A model generated the notes under the pieces. That model saw only the letters and a program-made list of their open reading frames with translations, searched no databases and had not been told where the DNA came from. DNA of 45,226 nucleotides from Ornithinibacillus halotolerans (GTDB taxonomy: Bacteria; Bacillota; Bacilli; Bacillales; Amphibacillaceae), in assembly GCF_014637405.1 (NCBI RefSeq), contig NZ_BMEY01000025.1:1-45226 (forward strand), given 5' to 3'. Shown here in pieces: positions 24,946 to 34,219 of this stretch. The translations under genes and the position numbers were made by a program. Position 1 is the stretch's first letter, and each line of letters starts with the position of its first letter.

Positions 24946-25326
24946 ATGAGACTAATAGAGGAAATATTAAAAGAGTACTATCAAAGTTGGAATGATGGTT
25001 TCAAAACGAAGGATGATAGTAAAATTAGAAGTTTTATGTCTAGTAGCTTTACAGGATATTGGGCATTCTCAGACATTGAAAAGCCTGAAGTATATGACTA
25101 TCATTATGATATTATCAATGTGTTAAATCAATATGACGGAAATACAATTAAAGAATTTAATGTTATTTCTAAAATTGAGCGGAAAGAAGGCAAAAACTTT
25201 TTAATTATTGGAACAGAAACTAGTAAGATCACAGGAGCTATCCATTCAGCCAAATGCATGTATGTCTGGCGATTAGAAAATGATAAATGGAAATTGGTCA
25301 GAGAATATATCGAAATGGAAAATTAA
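24946..25326 (+). CDS. SnoaL/NTF2-like protein
   Basis: This is a 126-residue soluble protein with the order expected of an NTF2-like cone fold: an N-terminal helix (EILKEYYQSWNDGFKTKD), a central part, and paired C-terminal strands (YVWRLENDKWKLVREYIEME). No catalytic residues can be assigned. GGGGGG lies nine bases before the ATG. It is followed by the orphan DUF4179/DUF5643 protein. Confidence 0.7.
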   Translation: MRLIEEILKEYYQSWNDGFKTKDDSKIRSFMSSSFTGYWAFSDIEKPEVYDYHYDIINVLNQYDGNTIKEFNVISKIERKEGKNFLIIGTETSKITGAIHSAKCMYVWRLENDKWKLVREYIEMEN

Positions 25327-25402
25327 AAAATCACATCCTTACATAATTTCCTGACATTTGGTAAAAACTAACATGTATAACCCCGTTTATGGAGGGAAGT
25401 AC

Positions 25403-26572
25403 ATGAAATTTATTATTAAACTATCTTTAACGATGCTCTTTCTCTTTACTCTACTCTTGATAACGAATACAACATCCGCAAAAGAAGATTATCTAGGTGA
25501 AAATTCCATTTTTGAACAGGTTGGAGATATAGGAGAAAAAAGGGCTAATAAACTTGAATTAACTACTCCCGTGAATCAATCAATAAAGCTAGAAAATGAA
25601 ACAATTCTATTTACAGAAAGTCTTTATGATGGTTCTAGCATACGTCTAGCCTATATAATTGAGACTACTCGAAAAAAGGGACAATCTTTTTCCAATCGAC
25701 TAGTAGACGATGTTATCTTTACTAAAAACGGCGAACCATTAATGGTCAGCGGCATGAGTGCTAGTGGAGACTTTATAGATGATGGGGTCTATGCAGAAAT
25801 CATTGATATTAGTTTTCACGAACCGATTCCCACATCATTTATGTTAGGTATCCAGTCCAGTAAAGATAAGTCTATTGATATAAACATTCCAATTGAGTTA
25901 AAGGGAGAAAGCAAAACTTTTCCAATCAATCAGTCGAAAGAATGGAATGGAAAACCATTCTCCTTTCAAGAAATTACATTTTACCCAACAATAACAGAAA
26001 TACGAACGGAGACTTTAGTGGATGAGAGAGATAAACATTTGAATATCGGTTTGAAAGTAACGGATGAAAATGGCTACCTCCTTCAGCCACTAAAAGGAAG
26101 TAGTACTGGGGAACCAATCGTCAACGGCAAAATAAAAATTGTTTCTAGATATTACTTTGAACCATTCGAAACTATTCCAGATTCCCTTCATCTAAATCCA
26201 TATGAACGTCAGTTTAATACTTACAAACCTCACACTGTACGTAAACAATGGAAAGGAAAAAGCTTTACCTTATCCCAAGGGGAGGCAGGAACCTTAACCA
26301 TTCAAAATGTCAGTGTGAACGATAACCTACTTACAGTTACTTATGAAGTGAGTGGAGAGCAAAATTTCCAACAAGCTGCAACATTGTGGGTTGAGAATCG
26401 TGCTGGAGACCACTTACCAGAAAACTTCCCGCCAAAACAGCTTAGCAAAGGGACATTTCAGCTGACCTTTACTATAAAAGACAAGATAGAGGAGTATTTT
26501 ATAGGCACGGCTGAGTTAACTCCTCTTGATTATGTGGAGGAGTTAGAAACTATTATCCAATTAAGTGACTAG
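25403..26572 (+). CDS. Secreted DUF4179/DUF5643-like protein without sigma partner
   Basis: This is a 389-residue protein with a signal peptide (residues 1-26, ending TTSA). The first domain, LENETILFTESLYDGSSIRLAYIIE, is like the outer DUF4179 domain of the anti-sigma factors nearby; the second, GKPFSFQEITFYPTITEIRTETLVD, and the C-terminal part are DUF5643-like. The cytoplasmic sigma-binding part and the membrane anchor are missing and no sigma gene precedes it. I chose the ATG at 25403, seven bases after GGAGGG. It may be a soluble relic or decoy of an anti-sigma sensor, or a cell-surface protein in its own right. Confidence 0.75.
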   Translation: MKFIIKLSLTMLFLFTLLLITNTTSAKEDYLGENSIFEQVGDIGEKRANKLELTTPVNQSIKLENETILFTESLYDGSSIRLAYIIETTRKKGQSFSNRLVDDVIFTKNGEPLMVSGMSASGDFIDDGVYAEIIDISFHEPIPTSFMLGIQSSKDKSIDINIPIELKGESKTFPINQSKEWNGKPFSFQEITFYPTITEIRTETLVDERDKHLNIGLKVTDENGYLLQPLKGSSTGEPIVNGKIKIVSRYYFEPFETIPDSLHLNPYERQFNTYKPHTVRKQWKGKSFTLSQGEAGTLTIQNVSVNDNLLTVTYEVSGEQNFQQAATLWVENRAGDHLPENFPPKQLSKGTFQLTFTIKDKIEEYFIGTAELTPLDYVEELETIIQLSD

Positions 26573-26609
26573 TGTACCTAAAAGCATCTTTTTAGGTGCA
26601 TTTTTTTTA
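26573..26609 (+). terminator. Terminator of the orphan DUF4179 gene
   Basis: TGTACCTAAAA pairs with TTTTAGGTGCA (26573-26600), one G-T mismatch, and ends in eight T. It overlaps the stop region. Confidence 0.9.
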
Positions 26610-26612
26610 TTC

Positions 26613-26990
26613 TCGTTAGAATGAATGCTCTCGTGTTAGGTACTTGGGAGCTCTATTAGTCGATCGTGATATATCTGCTTCAAGGTAGTTAATGTTTGGA
26701 ATCTACATTTTTAACCGTGATATGGCTTCTCTTGGTAGATGTTACTTGGGGTTTCAATCTTATCTTCCGTGAGACGGCTTCTCTCGGTAGTTATTACTCG
26801 GGGCTCTACTCTTTTCTTCCGTGAGACGACTCCTCTCGGTAGTTATTGCTCGGGGCTCTACTCTTTTCTTCCGTGAGACGACTCCTCTCGGTAGTATTAC
26901 TCGGGGCTTTACTCTTTTCTTCCGTAAGAAGATTTCTCTCAGTAGTTATCACTCAAATCCCACTCACTTATTACCGTGATCCAACTCCCA
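26613..26990. repeat. Tandem array A, 51-52 bp period, about seven units
   Basis: The mark CCGTGAGACG or its variants has its CCG (TCG in the first two) at about 26613, 26664, 26715, 26767, 26819, 26871, 26922 and 26974. Steps are 51 or 52 bases. The middle units (26767-26921) are closest; outer ones are diverged. Each good unit holds GAGA-N7-TCTC. Since 52 is not a multiple of three, no reading frame persists, so it is not a protein repeat. The rest of the gap to 27100 is the AT-rich promoter region of the MFS gene. Confidence 0.85.
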
Positions 26991-27100
26991 CCACTATAAA
27001 AAACAGAATAATATACCACAACCAATAGTTGTTTAATTATTCAAACAAGTATAAACTTATTATAATCTTTACCATCTCTACCTGAAGGGGTTTAAAAATA

Positions 27101-28291
27101 ATGAATAATTCCAGCTATCGCTCGATCTGGCTCAGTAACGCCACATCCGAACTTGGTGGTGCGCTTTTTACTGCCTGTAACTCGATATTAATCTATCAAT
27201 TAACTGGTTCGACAACAGCACTCGGATTAGTCTGGCTAATTTATTATATTTCCTCCTTCTTCATGCAACTTTTCATTGGTCCATACATCGACAGGTGGAG
27301 TCGAAAATGGACGATGATTTATTGCCAACTTACTAGAATGAGTATCATTTCTCTTCTTGTTATTACACTATTTTTAGATAGTTTCTCGTTAGCTTTTATT
27401 TACATTGTTCAAATTATCATCGGGGTGGTTATGCCTATATTTGCTCCAGCCAATCAAGCAATTCTACCGACAATATTGGAAAAGGATCAACTTGTAAAAG
27501 CAAACGCATCACTTGATAGTGTTAGACAAGTCATGGTGATTATGGGGCCAATTATTTCAGGTCTATTCGCTGATTTTGTAGCTGTTGAATGGGTACTAGT
27601 CATTATTGCTATTGCTTTTCTCATTAGTGCTATCATGCTATTAACCGTTCAAGAAGATTATAAAAGAAAAAAGATTAGAAAACCGTGGATACAAGAATTT
27701 CGAGAGGGGATGCAAACCTACTTCCATCATAGAATACTTGTATGGCTTGGAGTATTTTTTGGTTTTGTTCAATTTGGTGTTGGAGTGACGATCGTAACGA
27801 CACTTCCCTTTATTACAGAAGTACTCTACCAGTCTAGAACTGCATTTGGGGTGTTTTTAGCTGGATTTCCTGTTGGTTATCTAATTGGTGCATTTATTAA
27901 GCAAAGACTTGGAAACATTCAAGGACTAGGGATACTATTCAGTTCTCTCTTCATTGGTGGATGCACATACCTTTCACTAGGCTTTACGCCATGGTACACA
28001 TTGGCTGTTGGCACCGAAATTATAGCTGGTATAGTTATTGCGATTTTTAATATTTACAACATCACACTCATTCAACAAGTAATCCCGAATCAGTTAATGG
28101 GCAAAGTAACATCTGTACGTTTACTAATCATGAGAACAATGATGCCTCTAGGAATATTATTCGCAACGGTTACAGCTCCATTTGTCCATATTCGTACGAT
28201 TTACATCATCATTGGGAGTATCATTTGCCTAACTGCGGTAGGTGGATATTTTTATTTAAAGAACAAAAAAATAGCAGCTAATTCTGCATAA
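27101..28291 (+). CDS. MFS exporter
   Basis: This is a 396-residue major facilitator with 12 predicted membrane segments. The loop 2-3 motif is GPYIDRWSRKWTM near residue 64, and LSNATSELGGALFTACNSILIY at the N-terminus is typical of the EntS/macrolide-efflux-like branch (DHA3 family). It probably exports a drug or siderophore; the sequence does not say which. GAAGGGG lies about 12 bases before the ATG. It stands alone, with no regulator next to it. Confidence 0.88.
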   Translation: MNNSSYRSIWLSNATSELGGALFTACNSILIYQLTGSTTALGLVWLIYYISSFFMQLFIGPYIDRWSRKWTMIYCQLTRMSIISLLVITLFLDSFSLAFIYIVQIIIGVVMPIFAPANQAILPTILEKDQLVKANASLDSVRQVMVIMGPIISGLFADFVAVEWVLVIIAIAFLISAIMLLTVQEDYKRKKIRKPWIQEFREGMQTYFHHRILVWLGVFFGFVQFGVGVTIVTTLPFITEVLYQSRTAFGVFLAGFPVGYLIGAFIKQRLGNIQGLGILFSSLFIGGCTYLSLGFTPWYTLAVGTEIIAGIVIAIFNIYNITLIQQVIPNQLMGKVTSVRLLIMRTMMPLGILFATVTAPFVHIRTIYIIIGSIICLTAVGGYFYLKNKKIAANSA

Positions 28292-28462
28292 TCTTATATA
28301 CTAACTCCTTTTCTATTAGCCCTTTACAAAAACGATTGAAAGATTCATAGCCTACATGGTAGGATATATAAATCAGTGTGTAGAGATATTGGTTTCCTTA
28401 CAAACCAAAAATATATGTCGCATGATACGTCTGCCATCTGAAATATCTATTTGGAGATAAAC

Positions 28463-28963
28463 ATGATGCATGAGGAAACTCGATTACCTCGGAACGGAAA
28501 AGAATTTGCTTTATTTTTAGCGATTATATCCCTTCTTTCAGTGAATATTATCGCACCAATTATTATGGGATTTGAATTTGGATTCAGTAAGGACGTTTAC
28601 GTTGACACTTTACAGATCCTTCCATTCGTCTGGATTTGTGTTATTTTACTTGTAACACTAGTAGCAAATCCTATCGTTAGTAAGCTTGTTCCGAAGTTTG
28701 TTCAACCAACAGATGGTTTTAATGCAAGAGTGTTATTTACCATCTTGTTTAGTGTAACAATCTTATCCATTCTTTTAACTGTAATTGGTTCTTGGATTGG
28801 CATGGGTGAAATTAGTATGGATCCTATTCGCAATTTCTTTTATGCTTGGCCCCGTAACTTTTTCATTGCCTTTTGGGTAGAAGTATTGATTGCTCAACCT
28901 ATCGCACGATTCGCGATGAAACAATTACATGCAAGTCAAGCAAGAAAAACAGCAAATGCATAA
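28463..28963 (+). CDS. DUF2798 membrane protein
   Basis: This is a 166-residue protein with four membrane segments arranged as two similar halves. Each half has an NxxxxP...(F/I)-type helix: ALFLAIISLLSVNIIAPIIMG in the first and the RVLFTILFSVTILSIL helix in the second. The pattern with WPRNFFIAFWVEVLIAQPIAR near the end is that of the DUF2798 family. Function unknown. I chose the ATG at 28463, six bases after GGAG; an upstream TTG overlaps that site. Confidence 0.85.
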   Translation: MMHEETRLPRNGKEFALFLAIISLLSVNIIAPIIMGFEFGFSKDVYVDTLQILPFVWICVILLVTLVANPIVSKLVPKFVQPTDGFNARVLFTILFSVTILSILLTVIGSWIGMGEISMDPIRNFFYAWPRNFFIAFWVEVLIAQPIARFAMKQLHASQARKTANA

Positions 28964-28981
28964 TAATAAATATGAAGAATC

Positions 28982-29014
28982 TAGCCGACTGGTTTTATAT
29001 CAGTCGGCTTTTTA
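28982..29014 (+). terminator. Terminator of the DUF2798 gene
   Basis: AGCCGACTG (28983-28991) pairs perfectly with CAGTCGGCT (29001-29009), followed by TTTTTA. Confidence 0.92.
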
Positions 29015-29132
29015 TATATCAAATTTCTGTTATCTAGAACCCTTTTTATAAATTTTCCCACATAAAGTGCGATAATGTTAATAGGTACATCGTCTAAATA
29101 GATAGAGACAAAACAAAGGGGATTAAAGCGCT

Positions 29133-29645
29133 ATGGATAAAGAGAAAATCATCACTGAATGGTTTTATCAATATAGTGATGACATATATAACTTCTTGAT
29201 TTACCGCCTTGGCACGGCAGATGTCGAGGACTTAGTACAAGAAGTTTTCATACGAGCAATGAACGGAATGGACCAGTTCCAAGAGAATGCTAGTCCGAAA
29301 ACTTGGTTATATAGTATTGCTAAAAATATGGCCATTGATGAAATACGGAGGAGAAATCGAAAAAAGTGGAAATCAATTATACCATTTCAATCTTTTCACG
29401 AACCGAGTACCGATGCCACACCAGAGAAATTACTTAATTTGAATGAAGAAAACAAAGAACTATATGATGCCATCTTATCTTTAAAATCTGGATATAAAGA
29501 AGTTCTCATTTTACGAGGCATCAAACTTTTTTCCGTTGCTGAAACAGCTGAAATACTAGGTTGGACAGAGAACAAAGTACGTTCTACTTATCACCGGTCT
29601 AAAAAGGCATTAAAGAATAAGTTAGGGGGCCATCTCCATGAATAA
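29133..29645 (+). CDS. ECF sigma factor (pair ii)
   Basis: This is a 170-residue ECF sigma factor. Region 2 has DVEDLVQEVFIRAMNGMDQF and PKTWLYSIAKNMAIDEIRRR; region 4 has LKSGYKEVLILRGIKLFSVAETAEILGWTENKVRSTYHRSKKAL. It is similar in build to pair iii just downstream (PKTWLY-IA-N--ID, ETA-ILGW-E--V), so the two pairs probably arose by duplication. Upstream, CGTCTAAAT at 29091 matches the -10 of pair iii, but no TGAAAC stands at the right distance. It overlaps its anti-sigma gene by eight bases. Confidence 0.92.
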   Translation: MDKEKIITEWFYQYSDDIYNFLIYRLGTADVEDLVQEVFIRAMNGMDQFQENASPKTWLYSIAKNMAIDEIRRRNRKKWKSIIPFQSFHEPSTDATPEKLLNLNEENKELYDAILSLKSGYKEVLILRGIKLFSVAETAEILGWTENKVRSTYHRSKKALKNKLGGHLHE

Positions 29646-30357
29646 AGATAGTATTGAAAGGAAGCTGGAGACCATGCCACAAACAAAACTATCCCATGAA
29701 AAGAAAGATAAAATGTTGCAAACAATTATACAGCAGAGGGAAAGTAAACAACCACAAGGCAAGAAAAATTGGTTTGGCTGGCTAGCTCCAATTGGCGGAA
29801 CCATTGTCGTTGCGATGTTAGTATGGATTATCGTAATTCCGAACTTCGATACAACTACGCCACAAGCTGAATACGTGGCAGAGGAGGAGCTGGCAAGTAT
29901 TCAAAAGTTGTGGAAGTTTAGTGGGATGATTCAGCTTCCTACGTATGCACCGTTCACCGTGGGAGAGGTATATTATCAGGAACTTTTTGTTAATGGGATT
30001 GATGATATTTTAGAGGCTAAAGCAGAATTCCTCTTACCTCAGATTACTTACTTTTCCAGTGACAATCCTGACAATAAATTAATGACTGTTTATTTAACAA
30101 GTACAGATCACGACCATTTATATGAGGATATCGGTGAAGGAGAATATAATGAGATTGTAGAATTTGAAAATGGATTACAAGCAGAATATTACACTCCATC
30201 TAACGAAGTATCTCACTTTTCTTGGATAGAGGAAGGATATCATATAACTATTACTACGCTATCACCAGAAGATAATCCAATCTCATTAGAGGAAATAATA
30301 AAAGTTGCCGAGTCCTTTAAGTTGTATGAAATAACAGATGAAGAAAAGAAATTCTAA
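29638..30357 (+). CDS. Anti-sigma factor with outer domain (pair ii)
   Basis: This is a 239-residue single-pass membrane protein: about 45 cytoplasmic, mainly basic residues, a membrane helix at about 47-67, and an outer domain of about 170 residues. The outer domain resembles DUF4367-type sensor domains in its layout (YAPFTVGEVYYQELF, the strand-rich middle, and LSLEEIIKVAESF near the end), a weak match. Its start lies inside the sigma gene, so translation is coupled. The signal is unknown. Confidence 0.78.
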   Translation: MNKDSIERKLETMPQTKLSHEKKDKMLQTIIQQRESKQPQGKKNWFGWLAPIGGTIVVAMLVWIIVIPNFDTTTPQAEYVAEEELASIQKLWKFSGMIQLPTYAPFTVGEVYYQELFVNGIDDILEAKAEFLLPQITYFSSDNPDNKLMTVYLTSTDHDHLYEDIGEGEYNEIVEFENGLQAEYYTPSNEVSHFSWIEEGYHITITTLSPEDNPISLEEIIKVAESFKLYEITDEEKKF

Positions 30358-30358
30358 T

Positions 30359-30397
30359 AAAATCCCCTATCTTTACTCTTAGATAGGGGATTTTTAT
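30359..30397 (+). terminator. Terminator between pairs ii and iii
   Basis: AATCCCCTATCT (30361-30372) pairs with AGATAGGGGATT followed by TTT. It separates the two ECF units. Confidence 0.93.
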
Positions 30398-30454
30398 TGT
30401 TTCATTTTATTTGAAAGTTTACATTAAGAATTAACAAATGAATTTTCATTTTTT

Positions 30455-30480
30455 TGAAACTTTTATAAAAGTTTTCCGTC
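30455..30480 (+). promoter_or_regulatory. ECF-type promoter of pair iii
   Basis: TGAAAC (30455-30460) and CGTC (30477-30480) are exactly 16 bases apart, the full consensus for SigW/SigX/SigM-type promoters. It lies 32 bases before the sigma start and predicts autoregulation. Confidence 0.85.
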
Positions 30481-30512
30481 TAAATCTAAATGTTCCAAAG
30501 GGGGTGTGCTTC

Positions 30513-31031
30513 ATGGACTTGGAAAAACAGATAAAAGAGCTATATGAACAACACCATCATGAAATTTTCAGCTATATTTTCATCATGATTGGTGACTGGC
30601 AACAAGCAAGGGATTTAATGCAAGATACATTTGTAAAGGCATTTATGAATCATGATCGTTTTAGAGGAGATGCCAGTCCTAAAACTTGGCTATATCAAAT
30701 TGCTCGTAATGTGTCGATTGACTACCTGCGAAAGAAAAAGCCCGTCGCCTATTATTTAGACTATTATTCACCTATTCTCTCTAAGCAACCTACACCTGAC
30801 GAAGTTCTTCAAAAGAAAGAGAACGTAGAGTATTTATATTTAGCGCTTTTCAAGTTAAAGAAAGGATATAGGGATGTAATTGTACTACGCAAAGTCAATG
30901 AGTTTTCTATAAAAGAGACTGCATCGATTTTAAATTGGAAAGAAAGTCGTGTGAAAACGATGCTTCATCGTGGGCTTGAAGCACTACGAAAGGAATTAGT
31001 AAAGGAGGGATACACTAATGAAACCGTATGA
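30513..31031 (+). CDS. ECF sigma factor (pair iii)
   Basis: This is a 172-residue ECF sigma factor. Region 2 has WQQARDLMQDTFVKAFMNHDRF and PKTWLYQIARNVSIDYLRKKK; region 4 has LKKGYRDVIVLRKVNEFSIKETASILNWKESRVKTMLHRGLEAL. I chose the ATG at 30513, about nine bases after GGGGGTG. An upstream in-frame start at 30438 would lie before the promoter and was rejected. It overlaps the anti-sigma gene by 14 bases. A consensus ECF promoter upstream suggests positive feedback. Confidence 0.93.
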   Translation: MDLEKQIKELYEQHHHEIFSYIFIMIGDWQQARDLMQDTFVKAFMNHDRFRGDASPKTWLYQIARNVSIDYLRKKKPVAYYLDYYSPILSKQPTPDEVLQKKENVEYLYLALFKLKKGYRDVIVLRKVNEFSIKETASILNWKESRVKTMLHRGLEALRKELVKEGYTNETV

Positions 31032-32169
31032 TGACAATCACTTGGATAAAGATTTACGTAGCTTACGTGATTTCAAACTGTCTGAACAAGAAACCTCTGA
31101 ATCCTTTCAAGCAATACAAACAAGAGTACGAAAAGATAAGAATCGAGAAAAGGTCCGCTTCTATTTCAGTAAAACTATGGCTGCTTTTTCCACGGTAATT
31201 GTCTTATTAGTGGTTGGGTGGTTTTTGTATGACGTATTGAGCCCGGAATTTCAGCAAGCAACTCCTCAGTCAGCATCTAATATGATGGACGGAATTGAGT
31301 TGGAAATATCTCTTGAAAAGAAAACATATTCTTTGGATGAAGAGTTTATTGCAACAGTTAAGATAACCAACCACAATGACACCGAAAGAGTAGTTTATGT
31401 ACCCACTCCAATTGATGTAGAAGATACTATTTCCGCTGTGATGGTCGAAAAGAAAGAGCAATTGCTATGGCGTATCCTACCGCCTCATTCAAATGAAGCA
31501 TTACCGAATATACAAGGGCGTTCCTTCTATGACTATGTTAAAGTAACATTAGCTGTTAATGAAACGATTGAACAGAAATTTTACTGGAATAAGGAACTAA
31601 TAGACCAAGCAAGTCAGCAAACTATTAATACTGGTCAAGGAGAATACTTAATTAGCACCTTAATTTTGCTAGATGAAATAACTAGTCAAGAAGATTACTA
31701 TGAGCCAGAAAAACAATTGATTTCCAAGCTTGAGTTTACGGTTAATTATGGAAAGAAACAAAAGGATGTTTTTTCAAAAGATGACTGTCCAGACACGGAT
31801 GATCCATGTATCAACGCGGTAACTGCTAATCATGCTGTAAGAGTATTTAGTGGTACATCAGTGCTTGAAATTGAAAATGAAAATGGGCAAATACGAATGA
31901 CACATGGAGACTTTTTTGGAGAGATTGATGAATATCTTGATACGTTAGAGGTAACTAGTAATGGAGACATTATGCTTGATTATATCAATAAGGTTCCTGA
32001 GCATCTGGAAGTGTATTTCCTAGATAAGGATCTTGAAAGGATGGAAGAAGTTAGTCTAACTAAGAATACGTTTAATGCCCCTAATAAGTCGGGGACTTAT
32101 ATGTTTGAGATCTATGGGAAGTATGACAATGGAACAGTGCATCATTATTTGGAAGTAAAGGTGAAGTGA
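31018..32169 (+). CDS. Anti-sigma factor with BsuPI-like outer domain (pair iii)
   Basis: This is a 383-residue single-pass protein: about 48 basic cytoplasmic residues, a membrane helix at about 50-70, then an outer part. Residues 90-200 look like a BsuPI (intracellular proteinase inhibitor) type immunoglobulin-like domain: ISLEKKTYSLDEEFIATVKI and TNHNDTERVVYV are its usual opening strands. The C-terminal part is beta-rich and ends in a YDNGTVHHYLEVKVK strand. AAGGAGG precedes the ATG within the sigma gene. The presence of two cysteines in DDCPDTDDPC suggests a disulfide outside. Confidence 0.78.
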   Translation: MKPYDDNHLDKDLRSLRDFKLSEQETSESFQAIQTRVRKDKNREKVRFYFSKTMAAFSTVIVLLVVGWFLYDVLSPEFQQATPQSASNMMDGIELEISLEKKTYSLDEEFIATVKITNHNDTERVVYVPTPIDVEDTISAVMVEKKEQLLWRILPPHSNEALPNIQGRSFYDYVKVTLAVNETIEQKFYWNKELIDQASQQTINTGQGEYLISTLILLDEITSQEDYYEPEKQLISKLEFTVNYGKKQKDVFSKDDCPDTDDPCINAVTANHAVRVFSGTSVLEIENENGQIRMTHGDFFGEIDEYLDTLEVTSNGDIMLDYINKVPEHLEVYFLDKDLERMEEVSLTKNTFNAPNKSGTYMFEIYGKYDNGTVHHYLEVKVK

Positions 32170-32204
32170 GTTAATACAAGGTAAAAGAGAAGAGCAAAGC
32201 AGCT

Positions 32205-32429
32205 TTACTTGGATTCTATACTCATGTACTTTTCTGCTCGTTTTATTTTCAATATGTTCATGAGAGCCTTTCTCATATACTTTTCATAGCGTTTTCTGAA
32301 TGATTTGTTCATGAGAAGCTCTCTCATATACTTTTCAACGCTTTATCTGACTGAAATGTTCATGACAACCTCTCTCATATACTCTTTTAATCAAATTCTC
32401 CTTACAATGTTCATGAGAAGCTCTTACCC
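32205..32429. repeat. Tandem array B, 51-bp period, about 4.4 units
   Basis: GTTCATGAGA or a close variant occurs at 32256, 32307, 32358 and 32409, each 51 bases apart; a diverged unit precedes at 32205. Two units contain a perfect inverted repeat ATGAGA-N5-TCTCAT and a third has one mismatch. The array lies between the pair-iii anti-sigma gene and the convergent arsC gene, and is not clearly coding. Confidence 0.85.
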
Positions 32430-32430
32430 A

Positions 32431-32462
32431 TAAAAAAAGACCATGGATACTCTCCATGGCCT
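32431..32462 (-). terminator. Terminator of the ars operon
   Basis: On the minus strand GGCCATGGA pairs with TCCATGGTC and runs into seven T. It lies just past the arsC stop. Confidence 0.92.
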
Positions 32463-32467
32463 TATCA

Positions 32468-32887
32468 TTATTCGCCAGTCTCCGCAAATCTCTTTATCCG
32501 TTCCCCTATTTCATCACGAACACGTTGGAACACTAACCATTTTTCCTCATCGGTTCCTTCTGCTTTTGCTGGATCATCAAATCCCCAATGTTCTCTTCTT
32601 ACATGCGATGGTGTCATTGGGCAACGATCTGATGCATCCCCACATAGTGTAACTGCCATTGTTGCATTGTTTAAATAGTCATTATCAATGATTTCAGATG
32701 CTTGATTAGAGATATCAATCCCTACTTCTTGCATTGCTTTTACAGCATTCGGATTTAGACCATGTGCTTCAATACCTGCACTCTTTACTTCCCACTCGTC
32801 ACCGAGAATTTTTTTTGCCCATCCTTCCGCCATTTGGCTTCTGCAAGAGTTACCAGTACATAAAAAGTAAATTGTCTTTTTAGTCAT
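32468..32887 (-). CDS. arsC: Thioredoxin-dependent arsenate reductase ArsC
   Basis: This 139-residue enzyme reduces arsenate to arsenite in the cytoplasm with thioredoxin as donor. It has the phosphatase-like loop CTGNSCRS with nucleophile Cys10, and the redox relay Cys82 and Cys89 in [10 protein letters not shown]. It is the last gene of arsRBC, 14 bases after arsB. GGAGACGG precedes the ATG. The intact three-cysteine relay means an active Bacillus-type enzyme. Confidence 0.96.
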   Translation of the reverse strand: MTKKTIYFLCTGNSCRSQMAEGWAKKILGDEWEVKSAGIEAHGLNPNAVKAMQEVGIDISNQASEIIDNDYLNNATMAVTLCGDASDRCPMTPSHVRREHWGFDDPAKAEGTDEEKWLVFQRVRDEIGERIKRFAETGE

Positions 32888-32901
32888 TTTCCGTCTCCTT
32901 T

Positions 32902-34200
32902 TTAGATTGTAATTAGTGTTAGATATAGACCTAATAAAGTAATGAATAAGATTGGAATAGTTAAGATAATACCTGTTTTAAAATAAGTTCCCCAGGAGAT
33001 TTTTACTCCCTTTTTAGATAGGACATGAAGCCATAACAAAGTAGCCAGGGAACCTATTGGAGTGATTTTCGGACCTAAATCTGAACCAATTACATTTGCA
33101 TAAATTAACGCTTCTCTAATTACCCCGGTTGTATTAGTTTCTGCAATCGCAATTGCATCAATCATCACAGTTGGCATGTTATTCATAATGGATGATAGAA
33201 TTGCTGCAATGAATCCCATAGAAATAGTTGCAACAAATAACCCTTGCTCCGCAGCCAATTGAATAACATCTGCTAATAAATCCGTTAACCCTGCATTTCT
33301 CAATCCAAAGACAACGACATACATTCCAATCGAGAAGAATACGATATTCCATGGCGCACCTTTAATGACTGCCCTCGTATTCACTTCTTCACTTCTTCTA
33401 GCAACAACCAAGAAAACAATGGCTATTACTCCTGCAACGATGGAAACAGGGAGATTAATAAATTCACTCACGAAGTAGCCTACTAATAAGACTCCTAATA
33501 CATACCATGAGATATGGAAGAGCTTTTTATCCCGGATTGCTTCTGATGGGTGTTTCAATTGGGAAGTATCATAACTCCTCGGAATACTTTTTCTAAAATA
33601 GATTAATAGTACCGTAATTGTTGCAACTAGAGAGAAGATATTCGGTAGAATCATTCTCATCGCATATTCTACAAATCCAATATTGAAGAAGTCTGCTGAT
33701 ACAATGTTTACTAAGTTACTCACGACAAGTGGTAACGAAGTAGTATCTGCTATGAATCCACTTGCCATAATAAATGGAAGGACCATTTTTTCTTTAAAGT
33801 TTAAATTACGAACCATCGCTAGAACGATTGGTGTAAGAATTAGTGCTGCACCGTCATTAGCAAAGAATGCTGCAACGATAGCACCTAGTAAACTTACATA
33901 AATAAACATCTTGATGCCATTACCTTTTGCAGCCCTAGCCATATGGAGTGATGCCCATTCGAAAAATCCAATCTCATCTAATATTAAAGAAATAAGTATA
34001 ATAGCTACAAAAGCCAATGTTGCGTTCCAGACAATACTTGTTACTTCCATAACATCATGAAAATCAACAACACCAACTAATAGTGCCAAGATTGCTCCAC
34101 CACAGGCAGACCAACCGATATTTAATCCTTTCGGCTGCCAAATGACTAATACAATGGTGGCCAAAAAGATAAGAATTGCTAGTAAAATCGTTGCTGTCAA
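32902..34200 (-). CDS. arsB: Arsenite efflux permease ArsB
   Basis: This 432-residue membrane protein of the ArsB/NhaD superfamily has about 11-12 membrane segments. It opens with an [20 protein letters not shown] helix and contains the family sequences [21 protein letters not shown] and [17 protein letters not shown]. It expels arsenite, driven by the membrane potential. No arsA ATPase is encoded nearby. It lies between arsR (19 bases upstream) and arsC. Confidence 0.95.
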   Translation of the reverse strand: MTATILLAILIFLATIVLVIWQPKGLNIGWSACGGAILALLVGVVDFHDVMEVTSIVWNATLAFVAIILISLILDEIGFFEWASLHMARAAKGNGIKMFIYVSLLGAIVAAFFANDGAALILTPIVLAMVRNLNFKEKMVLPFIMASGFIADTTSLPLVVSNLVNIVSADFFNIGFVEYAMRMILPNIFSLVATITVLLIYFRKSIPRSYDTSQLKHPSEAIRDKKLFHISWYVLGVLLVGYFVSEFINLPVSIVAGVIAIVFLVVARRSEEVNTRAVIKGAPWNIVFFSIGMYVVVFGLRNAGLTDLLADVIQLAAEQGLFVATISMGFIAAILSSIMNNMPTVMIDAIAIAETNTTGVIREALIYANVIGSDLGPKITPIGSLATLLWLHVLSKKGVKISWGTYFKTGIILTIPILFITLLGLYLTLITI

Positions 34201-34219
34201 AGTTGTTCCCCCTTAAATG

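Noticed and set aside
26846-27028. Open frame of 60 codons across array A with repeated LLGALLFSSVRR
   Set aside because: The unit of 52 bases is not a multiple of three, so the frame shifts from unit to unit; there is no ribosome binding site. The apparent repeat comes from a local 51-base step.
29069-29094. ECF promoter for pair ii
   Set aside because: CGTCTAAAT is present at 29091, but 16 bases before it stands GCGATA in place of TGAAAC, so a full promoter cannot be claimed.
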